64,000 nt of DNA from Tetrastigma voinierianum (lineage: Eukaryota > Streptophyta > Magnoliopsida > Vitales > Vitaceae): positions 1-64,000 of the forward strand of contig JAEQBH010005281.1 in the NCBI GenBank assembly GCA_016808115.1. The letters are read 5' to 3'. The notes under the pieces are model-generated. The model was not told the DNA's origin. It saw only the letters and a program-made list of their open reading frames with translations, and ran no database searches. Positions 10,791 to 22,489 of the stretch are shown here, piece by piece (position 1 is the stretch's first letter; the number at the start of each line of letters is the position of its first letter). The position numbers were made by a program, and so were the translations under genes.

Positions 10791-12517
10791 TGAGACGCCC
10801 CAAATCCCGAGGGTCCCATTGACTATCGTCAACCTGCAAAAACCTGTGTGTCTCATATCATGAGACCCATACATGAGTAAAAAAAAAATGGCCACGTAGG
10901 CCCATACAACCATACTCATCAAAAGCATACATTTTTATAGATTCAAGAGTTATTACATCACTCTTAATACAAAACATATATTAAAACCAGTTCGTTCTAA
11001 TATATACACAAAACATGAATCACAGTCCTACTCGCTCATAACTTACTCTATGAGCGCCTCGCTTCTTCCGGGATACTCCCGCACCAAATAAGTTTCCTCG
11101 ATGTGTGAGCAATGCCCAGCCAAAGGAATTATCCTACATGGGTTACTTCCCCATTTAAGTGCTCATAATGGCAAATCAACATTCAAGAAAACATATATGT
11201 GCTCTACTCAAATGTCTACATGAAATGGATGAGAATGTGACTCACCCTTTCCCACTTCTCGAGCCTGATCGACTTCACGCATGCCCAAGCCAAGTGTGAA
11301 AGACTATTTTCAAACAAAGGTTTTGTTTCGAAACATAATACCGAGTTTCTGGTGAAATCTATCGACAACCTTCGAGGTGAATTGTCGGGTAACCATCCGA
11401 AACAAATATGGGTCTTCCTCTCGAGATGAACTGCTAGGACAATTCCTCCGCTGCAATTCTTCTAAAATCTTCCTTGAAATCCATTTGGCAACCACGCTTT
11501 TCCATGTCATGCACTCACACCTATTATTCTAGGTTATCCCAATGCATATGAAATGCAATATGCCATTTCAAAGCAATTCATGTTAATATATTAAGCATGC
11601 ATATATTAACAGAATTTATACATAATCAGCATGTTATTCATTCATACATAGCAATAACATAAAATTAGCTCACGTGCCACATAATCCGTAATCCATCTTG
11701 AACCGCCCAAACATCGCACAAATAACACAACATGTTATTCAATCAAGCACAACATATCCACACACAAAACGGGCCCACTGGCCAGCTTCTGAATCAACTG
11801 CGAGAAACCACTCTAGGATTTCTTCACTACCCATATCTTTTGGAACTCGAAACACTGACATCCGTGCCTCAAGATATCCCTCTATCCATTAAAATGGATC
11901 TTAGCCAAAATAAAACAAGTAGGAGAAAACCTCACCTCCCTGAGTTTGCCTAACTCATTATTGGTACCCATGCGCAGGTCTGCAATGGGGATCAACTTTG
12001 CCTCTGTCTCATTGTCACTGTCCGATCAAGGAAATCTAGAGAGAAGAGAGCTTCTCACTCTAGAATCTTCCTTTTCTTTCCTCTTTCTTTCTCTCTCTAT
12101 TTTCCCCCATCCAATCCTCAATAAGAGAATTGCCCTCTCACTTGCCACATGTCACCTCAGCTGCTACCTCGATTACACTCATCCCTTATCCATCTACCAT
12201 GGATTTTCTTCCAATGGCATGATGCCATGTGACTCTCATGACCCACACTTGAGCTCATGTTTGACTCCTCCTGCACATGACACATGGCACCTCTTGAGTC
12301 ACTCACAATGTGCCAAGTGTCCCGCACCCCTCTCGGTACCTCGAAAAACGTGAAATTTCGACTGTCTCGGAATTCGACGAATTTCAACATGATAGCTAGA
12401 TTTCACGGACGATTCCAATGGTGAACTCCGTTTCATCATCCGAGATCTAGAAAATTCCTGATTTGACCGAAATTACTATTTTACCTTTTTCGTAAAATTA
12501 GAATTTTCTGTTTTACA
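10791..12517 (-). mobile_element. Solo LTR C (Tekay-like family)
   Basis: Plus-strand ends are TGAGACGCCCC and TTTTCTGTTTTACA. Flanks TGAAT (10786-10790) and TGGAT (12518-12522) form a 5-bp duplication with one change. It lies 23 bases from solo LTR B in the same copia gene. It carries the GTCTCATATCATGAGAC inverted repeat at 10850-10866. The open frames at 11946-12353 and 12157-12390 are fortuitous LTR sequence. Confidence 0.85.
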
Positions 12518-12782
12518 TGGATAGTAAAGATATAACCACTGGGATCATATACTTCAAAATAATCTACACCAAGTGTTCGAGTAAAGCCCGAGCCATTAGC
12601 ATAGCTCTCAATCTTGTTAACGAGCCATCTTTTTACGGTATTTCACTTAATATATCTATTGATGACCAACAACCCAAGCCCTAGGAGGTGCTTCAATAAG
12701 GGACCAATCAATTTTTTCATAAGAGCATTATACTCACTTTGCATAGCTTAAACACAAACAACATGCTTGGATGCTTGAATAT
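12518..12782 (-). pseudogene. Copia RT, N-terminal segment
   Basis: Read on the minus strand, bases 12735-12700 give AMQSEYNALMKK, and 12580-12520 give GFTRTLGVDYFEVYDPSGY. These match the copia RT start (AM--EY-AL--N-TW) and the G-DY-ETFSPV block. The K-W-Y--K---DG-I-R-KARLVA stretch between them is corrupted by frameshifts. The segment joins the downstream RT once solo LTRs B and C are removed, and the upstream protein once D is removed. Confidence 0.75.
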
Positions 12783-14798
12783 TGTGACGCCCTGATCCCG
12801 GGGGTCCCGTTGACAACTCACAACCCACGGAATCCGGGTGTCTCATATCATGAGACCCATACATGAGTAAAATACTACTGGGCTACACATCATACTCAAA
12901 TTCAAACATTTAAACCAACTATATCACAAGAGTTCAAGAGTCAAGCATCAATTTTAATACAAACATATATTGAAAAATTAAGAATCTCTAATACATGTTT
13001 TACAAAAATATATCTATCAGCCGCATAGTCTAAGCTTTCTTCAAAAGCGGCCTCTAATGAGCGCTCGCCCACTCGAACACTCCCCCATTCGAAGGAAGAT
13101 CCCACAACAGTGAGCACGCCAAAAGAGCGATAATCTCCTTACATAGTTACTCCCACTTACATGTAATGATTCAGAACAAAAACACATTCAAGCAAATACA
13201 TGATCCTCACTTGAATGTTCATACGATATGGACGAGAATGCGACTCACCCTTTCCCACTTCTCGAGCCCTCACTGACTCCTTCACACATGCCTAAGCCAA
13301 ATGTGAGAAAACATCGCCAAAACAAAAGGTTTTTTGCTCTCAAACATAATAATCGAGTTTCGTAAAATCTATCGACAACCCTCCGAGGCGCACTTGTCGA
13401 TGTCCTCCGAAACATTCATGGGCTCCGACTTAAATTGTTGGATAATTTCAACCCACTCTCCTGAAAATCTTCCATTGAAATTCCTTTCACATTTTCATTT
13501 TTCATTTTCTTTCCATGTCATGCACTCATACTCTATTATATTCTAGGTTGCCCTGGCAGTATTATGAAATGCATTATACCATTTTCATGCAACAGGTTAA
13601 TATATCATCATGCATATATCGACAAAATTTACATACATACCACATGTTATTTATTATTCATGGTAATTACATCAAAAATTAAATTTCACATGGGCTAATT
13701 AACAATTCAATTCCAATGGCCTCGTATTAATAATTATATTTTTTATATATATCTAACATCATGTTAACACATTAAATTTATGCATTACAACATACACTTC
13801 ACACAATCTCGCTTCACTCATTTCAAGCAATTTCAGGCAAGTAACACATGGACATTTTTGTCCAATCACTGCAAAACCTGACCGCTTTCAACCCTAAACT
13901 ACAATGGGTCGCTCGTATGCCTCTCACTACATCATCCACTTTGTGGAACCGAAATCCATGGCCATTTCCGGCCCAACAACAGCTAAACCATAATTTATTG
14001 CATAAATTATCACACAAAACACCCAAACATTCCCTAAACTGTCCAAAATGGGTTCCAAAAACTCCAACAATTCAGTCCCAAGTTTTGGGACCGACCAAAC
14101 GGCCATTCACGGCCTCAAACACTCCTAATCATTTACAAAGCTCTTAAAACCGAAAATAACCGAAAGAGGAGAAGGTTCCCTACCTCTCGGAGTTGCTGAA
14201 ACTCCACAAAACCTGTCCACGCCAGAGCCCTTCTCGCAAAGATAGAACAATCCTTGCTTCTTGGCCCGATGATAACCGACGGTCCGAAAGCCGGGAAATC
14301 TAGAGATAAGTTGGACTTTCTCTCTCTAGAAATCCATTTTCTCCTCCACTACCAAATTGAGCTCCAAAATGAGAAGAGAAGTCTTTTCTCTTTTCATTTA
14401 TTCCTCTTTTGTCCCCTCATTGCCACATGTCAAGTCCTAATTGGTTGAGAGGATTACCTTATCCAATTAATCCACCAACTTTGGATTTTCCTCCAATTAG
14501 GAGATGCCACATGGGCCCCACACTTGAGCTCAAGTTGACTTATTCTGACTCGGCCACGTGGCAATAATCGTGAGCCACATCACTCAAAATGTGCCAAGTG
14601 TCCCGTGATTACGCCGTTGTCTTCGAAAAACATGCAAATTCCGATCGCCTTTGAATTAACAATTGACGTAGAAGCTAGATTTTATGAGACAATTCAAATG
14701 GTGAAGTTCGTCATTATCCGGGAGATCTAGAAAATTCCGGGATTTTGACCAAATTACCATTTTGCCATTTAAAATTAGATTTTCTCTAGGTTTCAATA
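12783..14798 (-). mobile_element. Solo LTR D (Tekay-like family) with perfect AATAT duplication
   Basis: It starts TGTGACGCCCTGATCCC and ends near TTTCAATA, a decayed TTTTACA. AATAT at 12778-12782 and again at 14799-14803 forms an exact 5-bp target duplication. It carries GTCTCATATCATGAGAC at 12840-12856. It splits the copia protein just before its AMQSEYNAL motif. Confidence 0.85.
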
Positions 14799-14990
14799 AA
14801 TATAAGTAAGAGGTTCACTGAATTTTTGAGTGAGATAAGCCTTTTTCTTAGAATTAGTTATGTTGTCCTTGAAGATATTATATCGAAAGTACCTTTCAAA
14901 GTGAAACCATAGTCTCAATTTACATATCGCGCACGCCTTTTGGTCTTCACCCTGAGCATCGTTTTCCTTTGATGATGTCAAATGAAAGAA
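14799..14990 (-). pseudogene. Copia pol segment upstream of RT
   Basis: The minus-strand frame 14981-14793 ends FSEPLTYIY. Followed (after removal of LTR D) by FKHPSKH and the AMQSEY motif, this fits the spacer before copia RT (a TEPTS/TY---A--HP-W--AM pattern). The more N-terminal residues (KENDAQGEDQKACAICKLRLW) are not recognised. The boundary between copia and host intron lies somewhere between 14830 and about 15070. Confidence 0.5.
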
Positions 14991-15092
14991 ATAATTCCTT
15001 CAAGATATTAATCGTTGTATGCATTAATAATTCAAGTGCATGAAATTTTTATTTTATTTTATTTCTAATACTTATATAATAATACTTTTTAG

Positions 15093-15140
15093 AAGGTGAC
15101 AAAGAGTTTCGTGTAACATTTTGGAACTACTTTGCTATTG
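15093..15140 (+). pseudogene. Probable diacylglycerol kinase exon (accessory-domain start)
   Basis: A 48-base segment sits between a TACTTTTTAG acceptor and a GTAAGA donor. It reads GDKEFRVTFWNYFAI in the only open frame (2 nt + 15 codons + 1 nt). Plant diacylglycerol kinases, which phosphorylate diacylglycerol to phosphatidic acid, have the conserved F(W/Y)NYFS(M/I)GMDAQ motif at the start of the accessory domain. Here NYFAI is completed by the next exon to give NYFAIGLDAQ. The downstream exons on the same strand match later parts of the same protein. Transposon insertions separate them, so the locus is probably a pseudogene or gene fragment. The assignment is from memory of the family motif and is not an alignment. 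Confidence 0.55.
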
Positions 15141-15568
15141 GTAAGAACTTTATTTTACTTAATTTTCTCTTCTCCTCTTGTTTTATATATTTATTCTGAT
15201 CTACCAAGATCCTATATTTTGTAGATGCATTTTTGAAACACGAATCTTTATTCCAAACTTTATACTATTATCTTGTTTGATCTATTTATTTCACGTGACT
15301 AAGAACATAAGGTTTTGTTGGTTCTTATTTTCTAGAATAATTTTTCTCCCCACAAAATGTGAAAAAGAAAAAACACATTGACAACCATAATATTTTTTGT
15401 TCTTTTTAATCTTCAAAATAAAAAATAAGGTATTTTAATACAATATATTTTAATTATTTTCACTTGTTTTTTAGAGGCTTTTTGTAATAATCATACAAAT
15501 ATGTCATTTCAAAAAAAATAATCATACGAATATGCAGAATGATTAAAATAAACATGAGATTATTTTTA

Positions 15569-15602
<34 letters not shown>

Positions 15603-17920
15603 TTTTTTTTTTTTTTGTTCCGCTGCATATTACCAATAGTTTTAACAAATAGCTCAAAAAAAAATTACAAAGTATTTATTTTAAAATAAATTTCAAACAC
15701 GCCTATGTTTCCTAATATATTTTTTAATTTAATTCATTCCACTTTAATTTTAAATTACCTATTAGTTAAATGGTTGTTTGGTTGTATTTATATTCAATTA
15801 ATATAACTTTCGTTATGAAGGAAATCTAGATGATAACGCTTTGGAAGGCAAGTAAAAGACTTTTTGCTTTATCTTTCAAATTTGATAAAAAATACTGTCA
15901 TTTTAATTAACTTAATTTTTTTATGAACTAAAAAAAGGGAAAATTTTGTTTATATTAATCAACAATAGTGAGCATAATGTTATGTCATAGTAAATATATT
16001 TATAAAGATAAAAATAGTTTAACTGAAAGAAAGTATGAATGATGGTTGTTGACATGCTGAGGTAAGAGAATAATTTTCAATATTTAGAGAATTTCAACCT
16101 TGCTGTTTAGTAATCATGGCAACCATTTTTCTATTTAAGATTTGAGATATTTTAAAACCTTCAAAGTTTTTTATTCACAATGAGAATAAGTTAAAAAATT
16201 ATATCATTTGTCTACCTATTGATGTTTCTATTATTTTCCTCTAATTCTTATATTATGAATATTAAGATAGTCAATTCAAAACTCCTAGTTCATGAGAATC
16301 AAGTCAAATTAACCCCAAGTTACATTTTTGATTGATTTGATATGTTTATGTTAGGATTGGATGCTCAAGATTATTCATTGAGAAAAGATGAATGTTGTGG
16401 CTGTTGTTATTCTAGGCCTTGGCAAAGGTAATTATTTGATGATGATATTTTTAAAATTTACGTAAAATGGCAATTGTCTTTACATTCTATTTCTTAGAAT
16501 GTTTTACTTAATTTAGAACTACAATTATTTTGTTCTGATTTGATGTCTACTTGGTTTTTTTTTTTTTTATGTATCTTAGATATATCTTTGTTTTATCATT
16601 GTTTTTAAGACTAAAACACACTAAGTTATAGTGAAATTATCCTGAGAGATAGAGTCTTTGGAAGGAGACAAAGAGAGAAGATTTGGGGGAGGAGAAAGAG
16701 ATAAAGAAATAAATTTGATTTTATTTTTTTATTTTTTTATTGCAAAGTTATACTCTAACTAAATTAAAATAAGCTTAGCTTTGAAATAATTTAGTATGTA
16801 TCTATTTGATGACCAAAGTACAATACATTAAGGTGCAATCTTCTACTTAGATGGAGGCAGAAGGTAAGATTATAGAGAAAGAAGTAAGGAGAAAAGAGAG
16901 AGATTAAGGAAGAGGGTGAGAGAGAGAGATTAATTTTATTAGTTATGGTATTCAAATTCTAAAATAGTCAAACCGACAAGATATACTTTTAGTGTATGTT
17001 TAGTGTTCATGGTTCCTAGACATGAGTCACAATAAACATATCTTTAAACTAGTATTACATTGATTATGTCTATTTATCTACTTATTTTTAATTATCTTTG
17101 AAATAATCATTTCCATCTAGTATGAGATTATATGACACTTGATCTATGTCAACTTTTTTTCTTTATTCTTTTTTCGACATCTATTTACTTTCAGATTACA
17201 TTGTTGTAGTATTATATTCTTTACTTGACATCAAGTATAGATGTCTATTTTTTTTTTTTTTACATCTATCCTGCACTCATCCCTATATGTCAACTTGAAA
17301 ACCCATATTCATCTAAACTATTATTCCTTTAGACCGCTTTTTTAAACTCATTTTTAACCAAGTTCTTATTCTTAAAGTAAAATCTAATAAACAAGAAGAC
17401 ATGCTTATTATGAACCTTCAAATGATAAAATATTAGAATTCATTTTCGGGATATAAATGAAAATCCAAGATTTTTAATAGCTTTTCTCTCTACTTAAATC
17501 CAAAATGTATAAGAAAATAAGGCTAATGCTTGAAAGATACTAAAATTTGTTAAAAGTAAATGATATTATTGGAGAGGGTCTGGGGCAGACAAACCACATA
17601 AGTCATTGAATTCTTCTATGATTATTGTTGTCTGTCTTGTTATTATTATTGTTACTATTATTACTAATTACTTAAAGCATAGGGTAAAAACTCTAGAGAT
17701 ATGAGGATATCTTATGTGAAAATTAATGAACCCATAGATAACACATAAGATGAAATTTTAGCATTTTATAGGTTATTGATAGAGCTCGAAGCTTATCACC
17801 ACTCTAAACAAGTATATCATATGACGTGAGTCTATAAATATAGAAAGAAGAATGTGGTCTTACTAAAGTAAGTGTTGCCACCCATTCAAAGTGACATAAC
17901 TTTTCCCAATTCCTTTCTAG
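15141..17920 (+). other. AT-rich host DNA: probable introns of the kinase-like locus
   Basis: Apart from the exon at 16355-16427 no coding segment or transposon domain is recognised. It contains a (TA)n run at 15573-15600, several T-runs and AG-rich tracts (about 16650-16720 and 16855-16935). Composition (T-rich between candidate splice sites) is what plant introns look like. Confidence 0.4.
16355..16427 (+). pseudogene. Probable diacylglycerol kinase exon (GLDAQ segment)
   Basis: A 73-base segment lies between the acceptor ATGTTTATGTTAG and the donor GTAATT. Its phase (2 nt, 23 codons, 2 nt) fits exactly to the preceding exon: the joint codon is GGA and the frame reads LDAQDYSLRKDE. This matches the GMDAQ motif of plant diacylglycerol kinases. 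The next residues (CCGCCYSRPW) do not match the usual VSY-FH--R-- continuation well, so the exon may be decayed. No stop occurs in this frame. Confidence 0.5.
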
Positions 17921-17956
17921 AGAAGGTTGCTCATCGATCTCAGTAGATCCATTGTT
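17921..17956 (+). other. Candidate exon broken by the chromovirus insertion
   Basis: A strong acceptor (CCCAATTCCTTTCTAG) at 17920 is followed by a stretch whose phase (1 nt) fits the 16427 exon end (2 nt). The frame reads EGCSSISVDPLF and stays open across the TTGTT insertion point into 31635 onwards (KQQCHTAEK). The DP and the position could correspond to the CTQGWF....DP region of the kinase, but similarity is weak. If it is an exon, the chromovirus landed inside coding sequence. Confidence 0.3.
17952..17956. repeat. Target-site duplication TTGTT (left copy)
   Basis: Directly abuts the LTR start TGTAACGCC at 17957 and is identical to 31630-31634. Confidence 0.9.
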
Positions 17957-18214
17957 TGTAACGCCTAAAATACCAGGGGTCCTATTTGTTTTTTTTTTTT
18001 TTGGTGCTCACTCAGACGAGTCCGGCCGCGACAAGAAAACTGGCCGCAACATAATCCCGCCGTCGCGGCACGCTTCTCTGCGGCGAAGCCGCCTTCGCCG
18101 TGCTTTGCCCAAGGCCTATCAGGCGATAAAGCCGCCTCTCGCTGGCGGCCCGCTCTATCATGACATACAATTTCTGGGCCGTGACGTAAATTCTCCTCAC
18201 GAAGCTAACACCGC

Positions 18215-20073
18215 TGCTTCGACGCTTTAGTCTCTGGGTCCGTTGACCTCACCGTTAACTGCGGGACAATTCGTGTCTCATATCATGAGACCTCATACAT
18301 GAGCAAAAATGGCCAATGGGGCCCATACATCAATAATACTAAAAATCTAACCAACTATATTACAATAGTTCAAGAGAGTTATTACATCATTCTAACACAA
18401 ACATATTTTAATACATATTAAAATTTAGGAATTTAATACATGTTTTACAAATTACATATCAAAGCCACAACCCGACTTTCTTTCTCAAGCTGAGAGCCGT
18501 CTTCCCAAACACTCTCGTACCGAAATTATGTTCTGTGGGCAGGAGTAATGCTCATAGTGATAATTTCCCTACTTGTTACTTCCCCCAATCAAGTGCAATG
18601 TAATGGCAACCAACACACTACAAATACATGATCCTACTTGAATGTCTCACATGATATAGATGAGAATGCAACTCACCCTTCCACTTCTTGAGCCCTCACC
18701 GACTTCAAGCATTCCTAAGCCAATGTGAAAACATCGCTTTTCAAACAAAAGGTTTTTGTTCTCGAAAACATACATCGAAGCCGGTAAAATCTATTGACAA
18801 CCCTCCGATAATTTGTTACAACTCTCCAAAATTCATGGGCCCCTCCGATGTGAATTGTTGGACAATCTCCCAACAAAATTCTCCGGAAAATCATCCCTTG
18901 AAATTCCTTTCACAACCATTTTCATTTTTATTTTCTTTCATGTCATGCACTCACACCTACCATTCTAGGGTGCCCCGATGCATATGGAATGCATTATGTC
19001 ATTTCCAAAACACCATGTTAATATATAAATCATGCACATATTTATTCATCTCACTGCTCACACAATTATATTTATATATAATTCAAAACATCATGTTAAC
19101 ACAGTTCCATGCATTAACATATTGTTTTCCACACACCAAGTCATTCATTTCGGTAATTTCATGCAAATAATACATGGACATTTTCGGGTTCACCATGTTC
19201 CGGACTGTTTTTAAACAGCCCCACATCCGCAAAGGCTGTCCGTGCCCTCTCACCAAGCATCGGTTCCACTTTGTGGAACCAAAATCCATGGCCATTTTCG
19301 GCCCAACAACACCCAAACCATAATTTAATGCATAAATTATAACCCAAGCCACACAAACAGTCTGTGGACTGTCCAAAACCACTCTAGGGATTTCTTCAAT
19401 CGGTCCAAATCTTTTGGAACCGAAACCACAGCCATCCAAGCCTTAACAAATCCCCATCCATTAAATGGCCCTCAACCAAAGAGTAAAACAAGTAGGAGAA
19501 AACCACCTCCCAAAAAATCGGTCTACACGAGTAGCCCTTGCAACAGACCATCCTTGCTTCTTACCCCACGAGTTTGCCGTAATCAACGCCAAAATCTAGA
19601 GAGAATGTAGACACTGCCTCTAAAAACCTTTCTCTTTGTTTTTTCCCTCTTTTTCTCCTTTTCCCAACCGCTCGGGAGTTTGGTCAAGAGGACTTGTCCT
19701 CTGATATATCAAGCCATCATTAGTTGGCTTGGTTTCCTCATCCACTTATCCCTCTACTTGGGATTTTCCAATGGTCCTTCCATGTCCACCCATGGCCTAA
19801 CACTTCAGCTCATGTCGACCACACATGACACATGGAACCTCTCGAGCCACTCAAATGTGCCAAGTGTCCTGCACTACCCCCGTTGCCTTGAAAAACGTGA
19901 AATTCCGAATATCTCGGAATTCGACGAAATTCGATGTGGTAGCTAGATTTTGTGAGACGATTCTAACGGTGAAGTCCGTTTCATCATCCAAGATCTAGAA
20001 AAATTCCGGATTTTCAACCGAAATTATCGTTGTATTCTTCCTTAGGGAATCTGGATTCGGGGTTTTTCCTATA
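18215..20073 (-). mobile_element. Solo LTR E inside the chromovirus 3' LTR
   Basis: Begins TGCTTCGACGC (decayed TGTGACGCC) and continues with GTCCGTTGACC and the GTCTCATATCATGAGAC inverted repeat at 18275-18291. It ends TTTTTCCTATA, a decayed TTTTACA. Flanks ACCGC (18210-18214) and GCCGC (20074-20078) give a 4/5 duplication. The sequence left and right of it rejoins to match the uninterrupted 27124-27420 region of the other LTR. Confidence 0.8.
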
Positions 20074-20640
20074 GCCGCGACATAACAATACTCAAATAAG
20101 AACACCAAATCTCTCCCTTGGCCAAATTATGTCGTAACATAAAATTCACTGTCGCAACACCAAATCTCTCCCACACTCTGTCGCGACACAAAATAACTCT
20201 TTCGCGACATAAAACCTCTCCACCATTACCAACTCTGTCATGACATAAAAACATTATGTTGTGATAAGAAAACGCTTGGCCTAGCCAAACTTTGTTGCGA
20301 CCTGAAAACACTCTGTCGCGACATAGAAATACTCTGTCGCGACATCGAAACCCCTAGCCTTGACCAAACTCTGTCAAGACACAAAAATTTCCTGGTCGCA
20401 ACACAAGGCTCGTTGGTCATGGCCACCCTCTATCGCGAAACAATTCCATGAAATCTTATTGTGATACTACAAATTTAGGTCGCGACACAAAATCTTATAG
20501 CCTTAATCAGCTCGTCAAGAACCTCGACTTTCACTTGTCGTGACTGCCTTCGCTGGGCGGCATTAAAGGAACCTCGTCAGACATGGTCATGATGAGTGAG
20601 CAACCCGACGCGACACGCAGAACCCCCGTTGCGACCCAAA
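20074..20640 (-). repeat. Array of degenerate TGTCGCGACA palindromes in the LTR
   Basis: Perfect TGTCGCGACA occurs at 20179-20188, 20314-20323 and 20334-20343. Many one- or two-base variants (TTCGCGACAT, TGTTGCGACC, GGTCGCGACACA, TGTCATGACA) are spaced every 20-40 bases and joined by ACACTC/ATAAAA linkers. The same array is present in the other LTR at about 27380-27990. Confidence 0.8.
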
Positions 20641-20722
20641 ACTGAAATTCTAGCATTCAGTAACCGTTCTAGGCCTTTCCTGTACCTCCCGCTCTCTTTT
20701 AAATGCAGTAAATTCACTACTG

Positions 20723-20772
<50 letters not shown>
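20723..20772. repeat. (AT)n microsatellite
   Basis: About 50 bases of uninterrupted AT. The other LTR has only a short ATATATAT at the same place (about 28060), so the run expanded after insertion. Confidence 0.95.
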
Positions 20773-20775
<3 letters not shown>

Positions 20776-21361
20776 GCAAAGTAAAGATTTCAAATCTAGG
20801 AAACTTTCCAACACTTTAATGAATAGATCCAAAATAAGTTTTTATTACAAAAACTTCAGACATACAAAACTCGGGATATTCTATCCGTAATATTACAAAA
20901 CCGTAAAATAAGCCGTGATCTCGCCTTCTTCCTCACTACTATGGTCTCGCATGAGTTTCTTCACCTCGACGACCTCTGGGATTTAGATTCTCCGGTGGGG
21001 CCTACCAATGCATGTGGGTTCTCGACTCCCGCCACTCTCATGGGTAAAATCTAAAAGGGTCATATGTAGGGGGTGAGCACGGCTATGTAGGAAACTCCTT
21101 CAAACTCAAACAAGGTTTAGAAAATTATGGAAAAACTGGTTGGTCTCATTTTTTTCTTTTAACATAACAAGGACATACACTGACATAAAATGCTGACATT
21201 TCAAACATACCTCGCTTATGTACACATGGTAATTAAATGAATAAATGAGCACCATGTAAAAATAATAATAACCTAAGCCACCCTAAACAATTTCCAATAA
21301 GCTCAAGGAAGCGCATACTCAATCCGGCAACCTCCACCCTCCATGTTGTTTTTGTTTTCAA

Positions 21362-21583
21362 GCATCCTTACTGTGAACCTCCCGAATGAATGAGCAACCT
21401 TCCAAGGGACCTCTCACTCATCACTGTAGTGTTTCCCAATCATCCTTACCAAGAACCTCTTGAGAAGGAATGGAGCATCCTTATAAGAAAACTCTCACTC
21501 ATCACGGTAGTGTTTCCCAAGCATCCTTACAGGGAGCCTCTTGAAAATTATTGAACATCCTTACAAGGAACCTCTCACCCATG
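21362..21583 (-). repeat. Three-unit ~80-bp tandem repeat in the 3' LTR
   Basis: Units begin at CATCCTTAC near 21362, 21440 and 21521. They share GAACCTCTTGA, GGAACCTCTCACTCATCAC and GTAGTGTTTCCCAA. The equivalent block in the 5' LTR lies at 30503-30726. Confidence 0.8.
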
Positions 21584-22472
21584 TTCATTCCAACAACCAT
21601 ACAAAAACATATCCTACCAACAATCATCACCCATAACCTATGATTCCATAAATCCCCAATTTACAAGCAAATTTTCCAAAGATCCACAAATCCGTTATGA
21701 GGCAATTTCAATAACAATTAGGGAAATACAAGAGATCGTAACCACATTATTTTAATACTAATTAACACAAATAACTATGATTTAGAAATCAATTCCATGA
21801 ACACATTCAAGAAGAAAATCCATCATTCTCAAATAATAGGATTTTTAAGACAAGAAAAGGGATTTCATGGGTATTCAACCCTAACTTTGCTCGAGCATGT
21901 AATCTTTGCAAAAAGACTAAGAGAGAATGATTTCATGTCGTAAATATATAACATTGATAACCCAAAACATATGATATAACAATTCTAGCTTCAATGTAAG
22001 TGGAATGAGAGAAACCCTACCAATTCCTTCGGTTTGTATGAAGATTTTAGTTTTGATCTCGAATTTACCCTTCAATCTCATGTTTTGCCCTTCCTTTCTT
22101 CCTCTCTAATGATCTCTAGGGTTCCAAGGGGTGTGGGGTGAGAGTGGAGTGAAATAAAATGAGGGAAATGGAGTGAAAATGGGATTTTACATACAGCTGC
22201 CCGAATTTCACTGCTTGCTCGTTGGTTTTCTCCAAATTACTGCTTGCCACTAAAGATCTCCAATTTGATCTATATGACTACCCTAAGGTTTTTCGACTTT
22301 CCGTGACACTTTACTGTTATCTCAACCGAAAAACATGTATTTTTCTCTTTTTTTATTCAGCCTTTTATATTTATTATTCTTATAATCTAATTTAAGATAT
22401 AAATGGGGACGTTAAAGGCTAAACGAAGTTAATTGGACAATTGATGATAGTTTAGACATGTGGGGGTTTACA

Positions 22473-22487
22473 ATCCACCCCCTTAAA
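22473..22487 (-). other. Polypurine tract of the chromovirus
   Basis: Minus strand reads TTTAAGGGGGTGGAT directly before the 3' LTR start TGTAAACCCC. This purine run primes plus-strand DNA synthesis in LTR retrotransposons. Confidence 0.8.
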
Positions 22488-22489
22488 GG

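Larger units (their letters stand above)
7310..14990 (-). mobile_element. Ty1/copia element with short LTR, split by solo LTRs B, C and D
   Basis: Read on the minus strand, the element runs from pre-RT sequence (about 14.9 kb) through RT (12782-12518, 10790-10768 and 8679-8323) to RNase H and the end of pol (8320-7485). A polypurine tract (GCTTGAGGGGG) and a short 3' LTR (7470-7310) follow. Removing the three solo LTRs brings conserved RT motifs back into the right order, which proves nesting. The short LTR fits the Ale/Retrofit type. The 5' part (5' LTR, gag, protease, integrase) is not seen before the host exon at 15093, so the element appears 5'-truncated. Many stops and frameshifts. Confidence 0.75.
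17957..22472 (-). repeat. 3' LTR of the chromovirus (contains solo LTR E)
   Basis: Plus-strand start TGTAACGCCTAAAATACCAGGGG, then a T-run (about 17987-18002), a GC-rich block to 18214, the inserted solo LTR E, the TCGCGA array, an AT microsatellite, a three-unit repeat (21362-21583), and the end ATGTGGGGGTTTACA at 22472. The same order of blocks recurs at 27124-31629. Confidence 0.9.

Noticed and set aside
11946..12390. 135- and 77-codon open frames on opposite strands
   Set aside because: Both lie wholly inside solo LTR C; the same blocks in the other solo LTRs are not open.
20179..20343. TCGCGA motifs as calmodulin-binding activator CGCG boxes
   Set aside because: The known box needs A/C/G before CGCG and C/G/T after it; TCGCGA does not fit.
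20080..20640. Possible CRISPR-like array because of short regular repeats
   Set aside because: Repeat length (about 10 bases), variable spacing, plant context and presence inside both LTRs exclude it.
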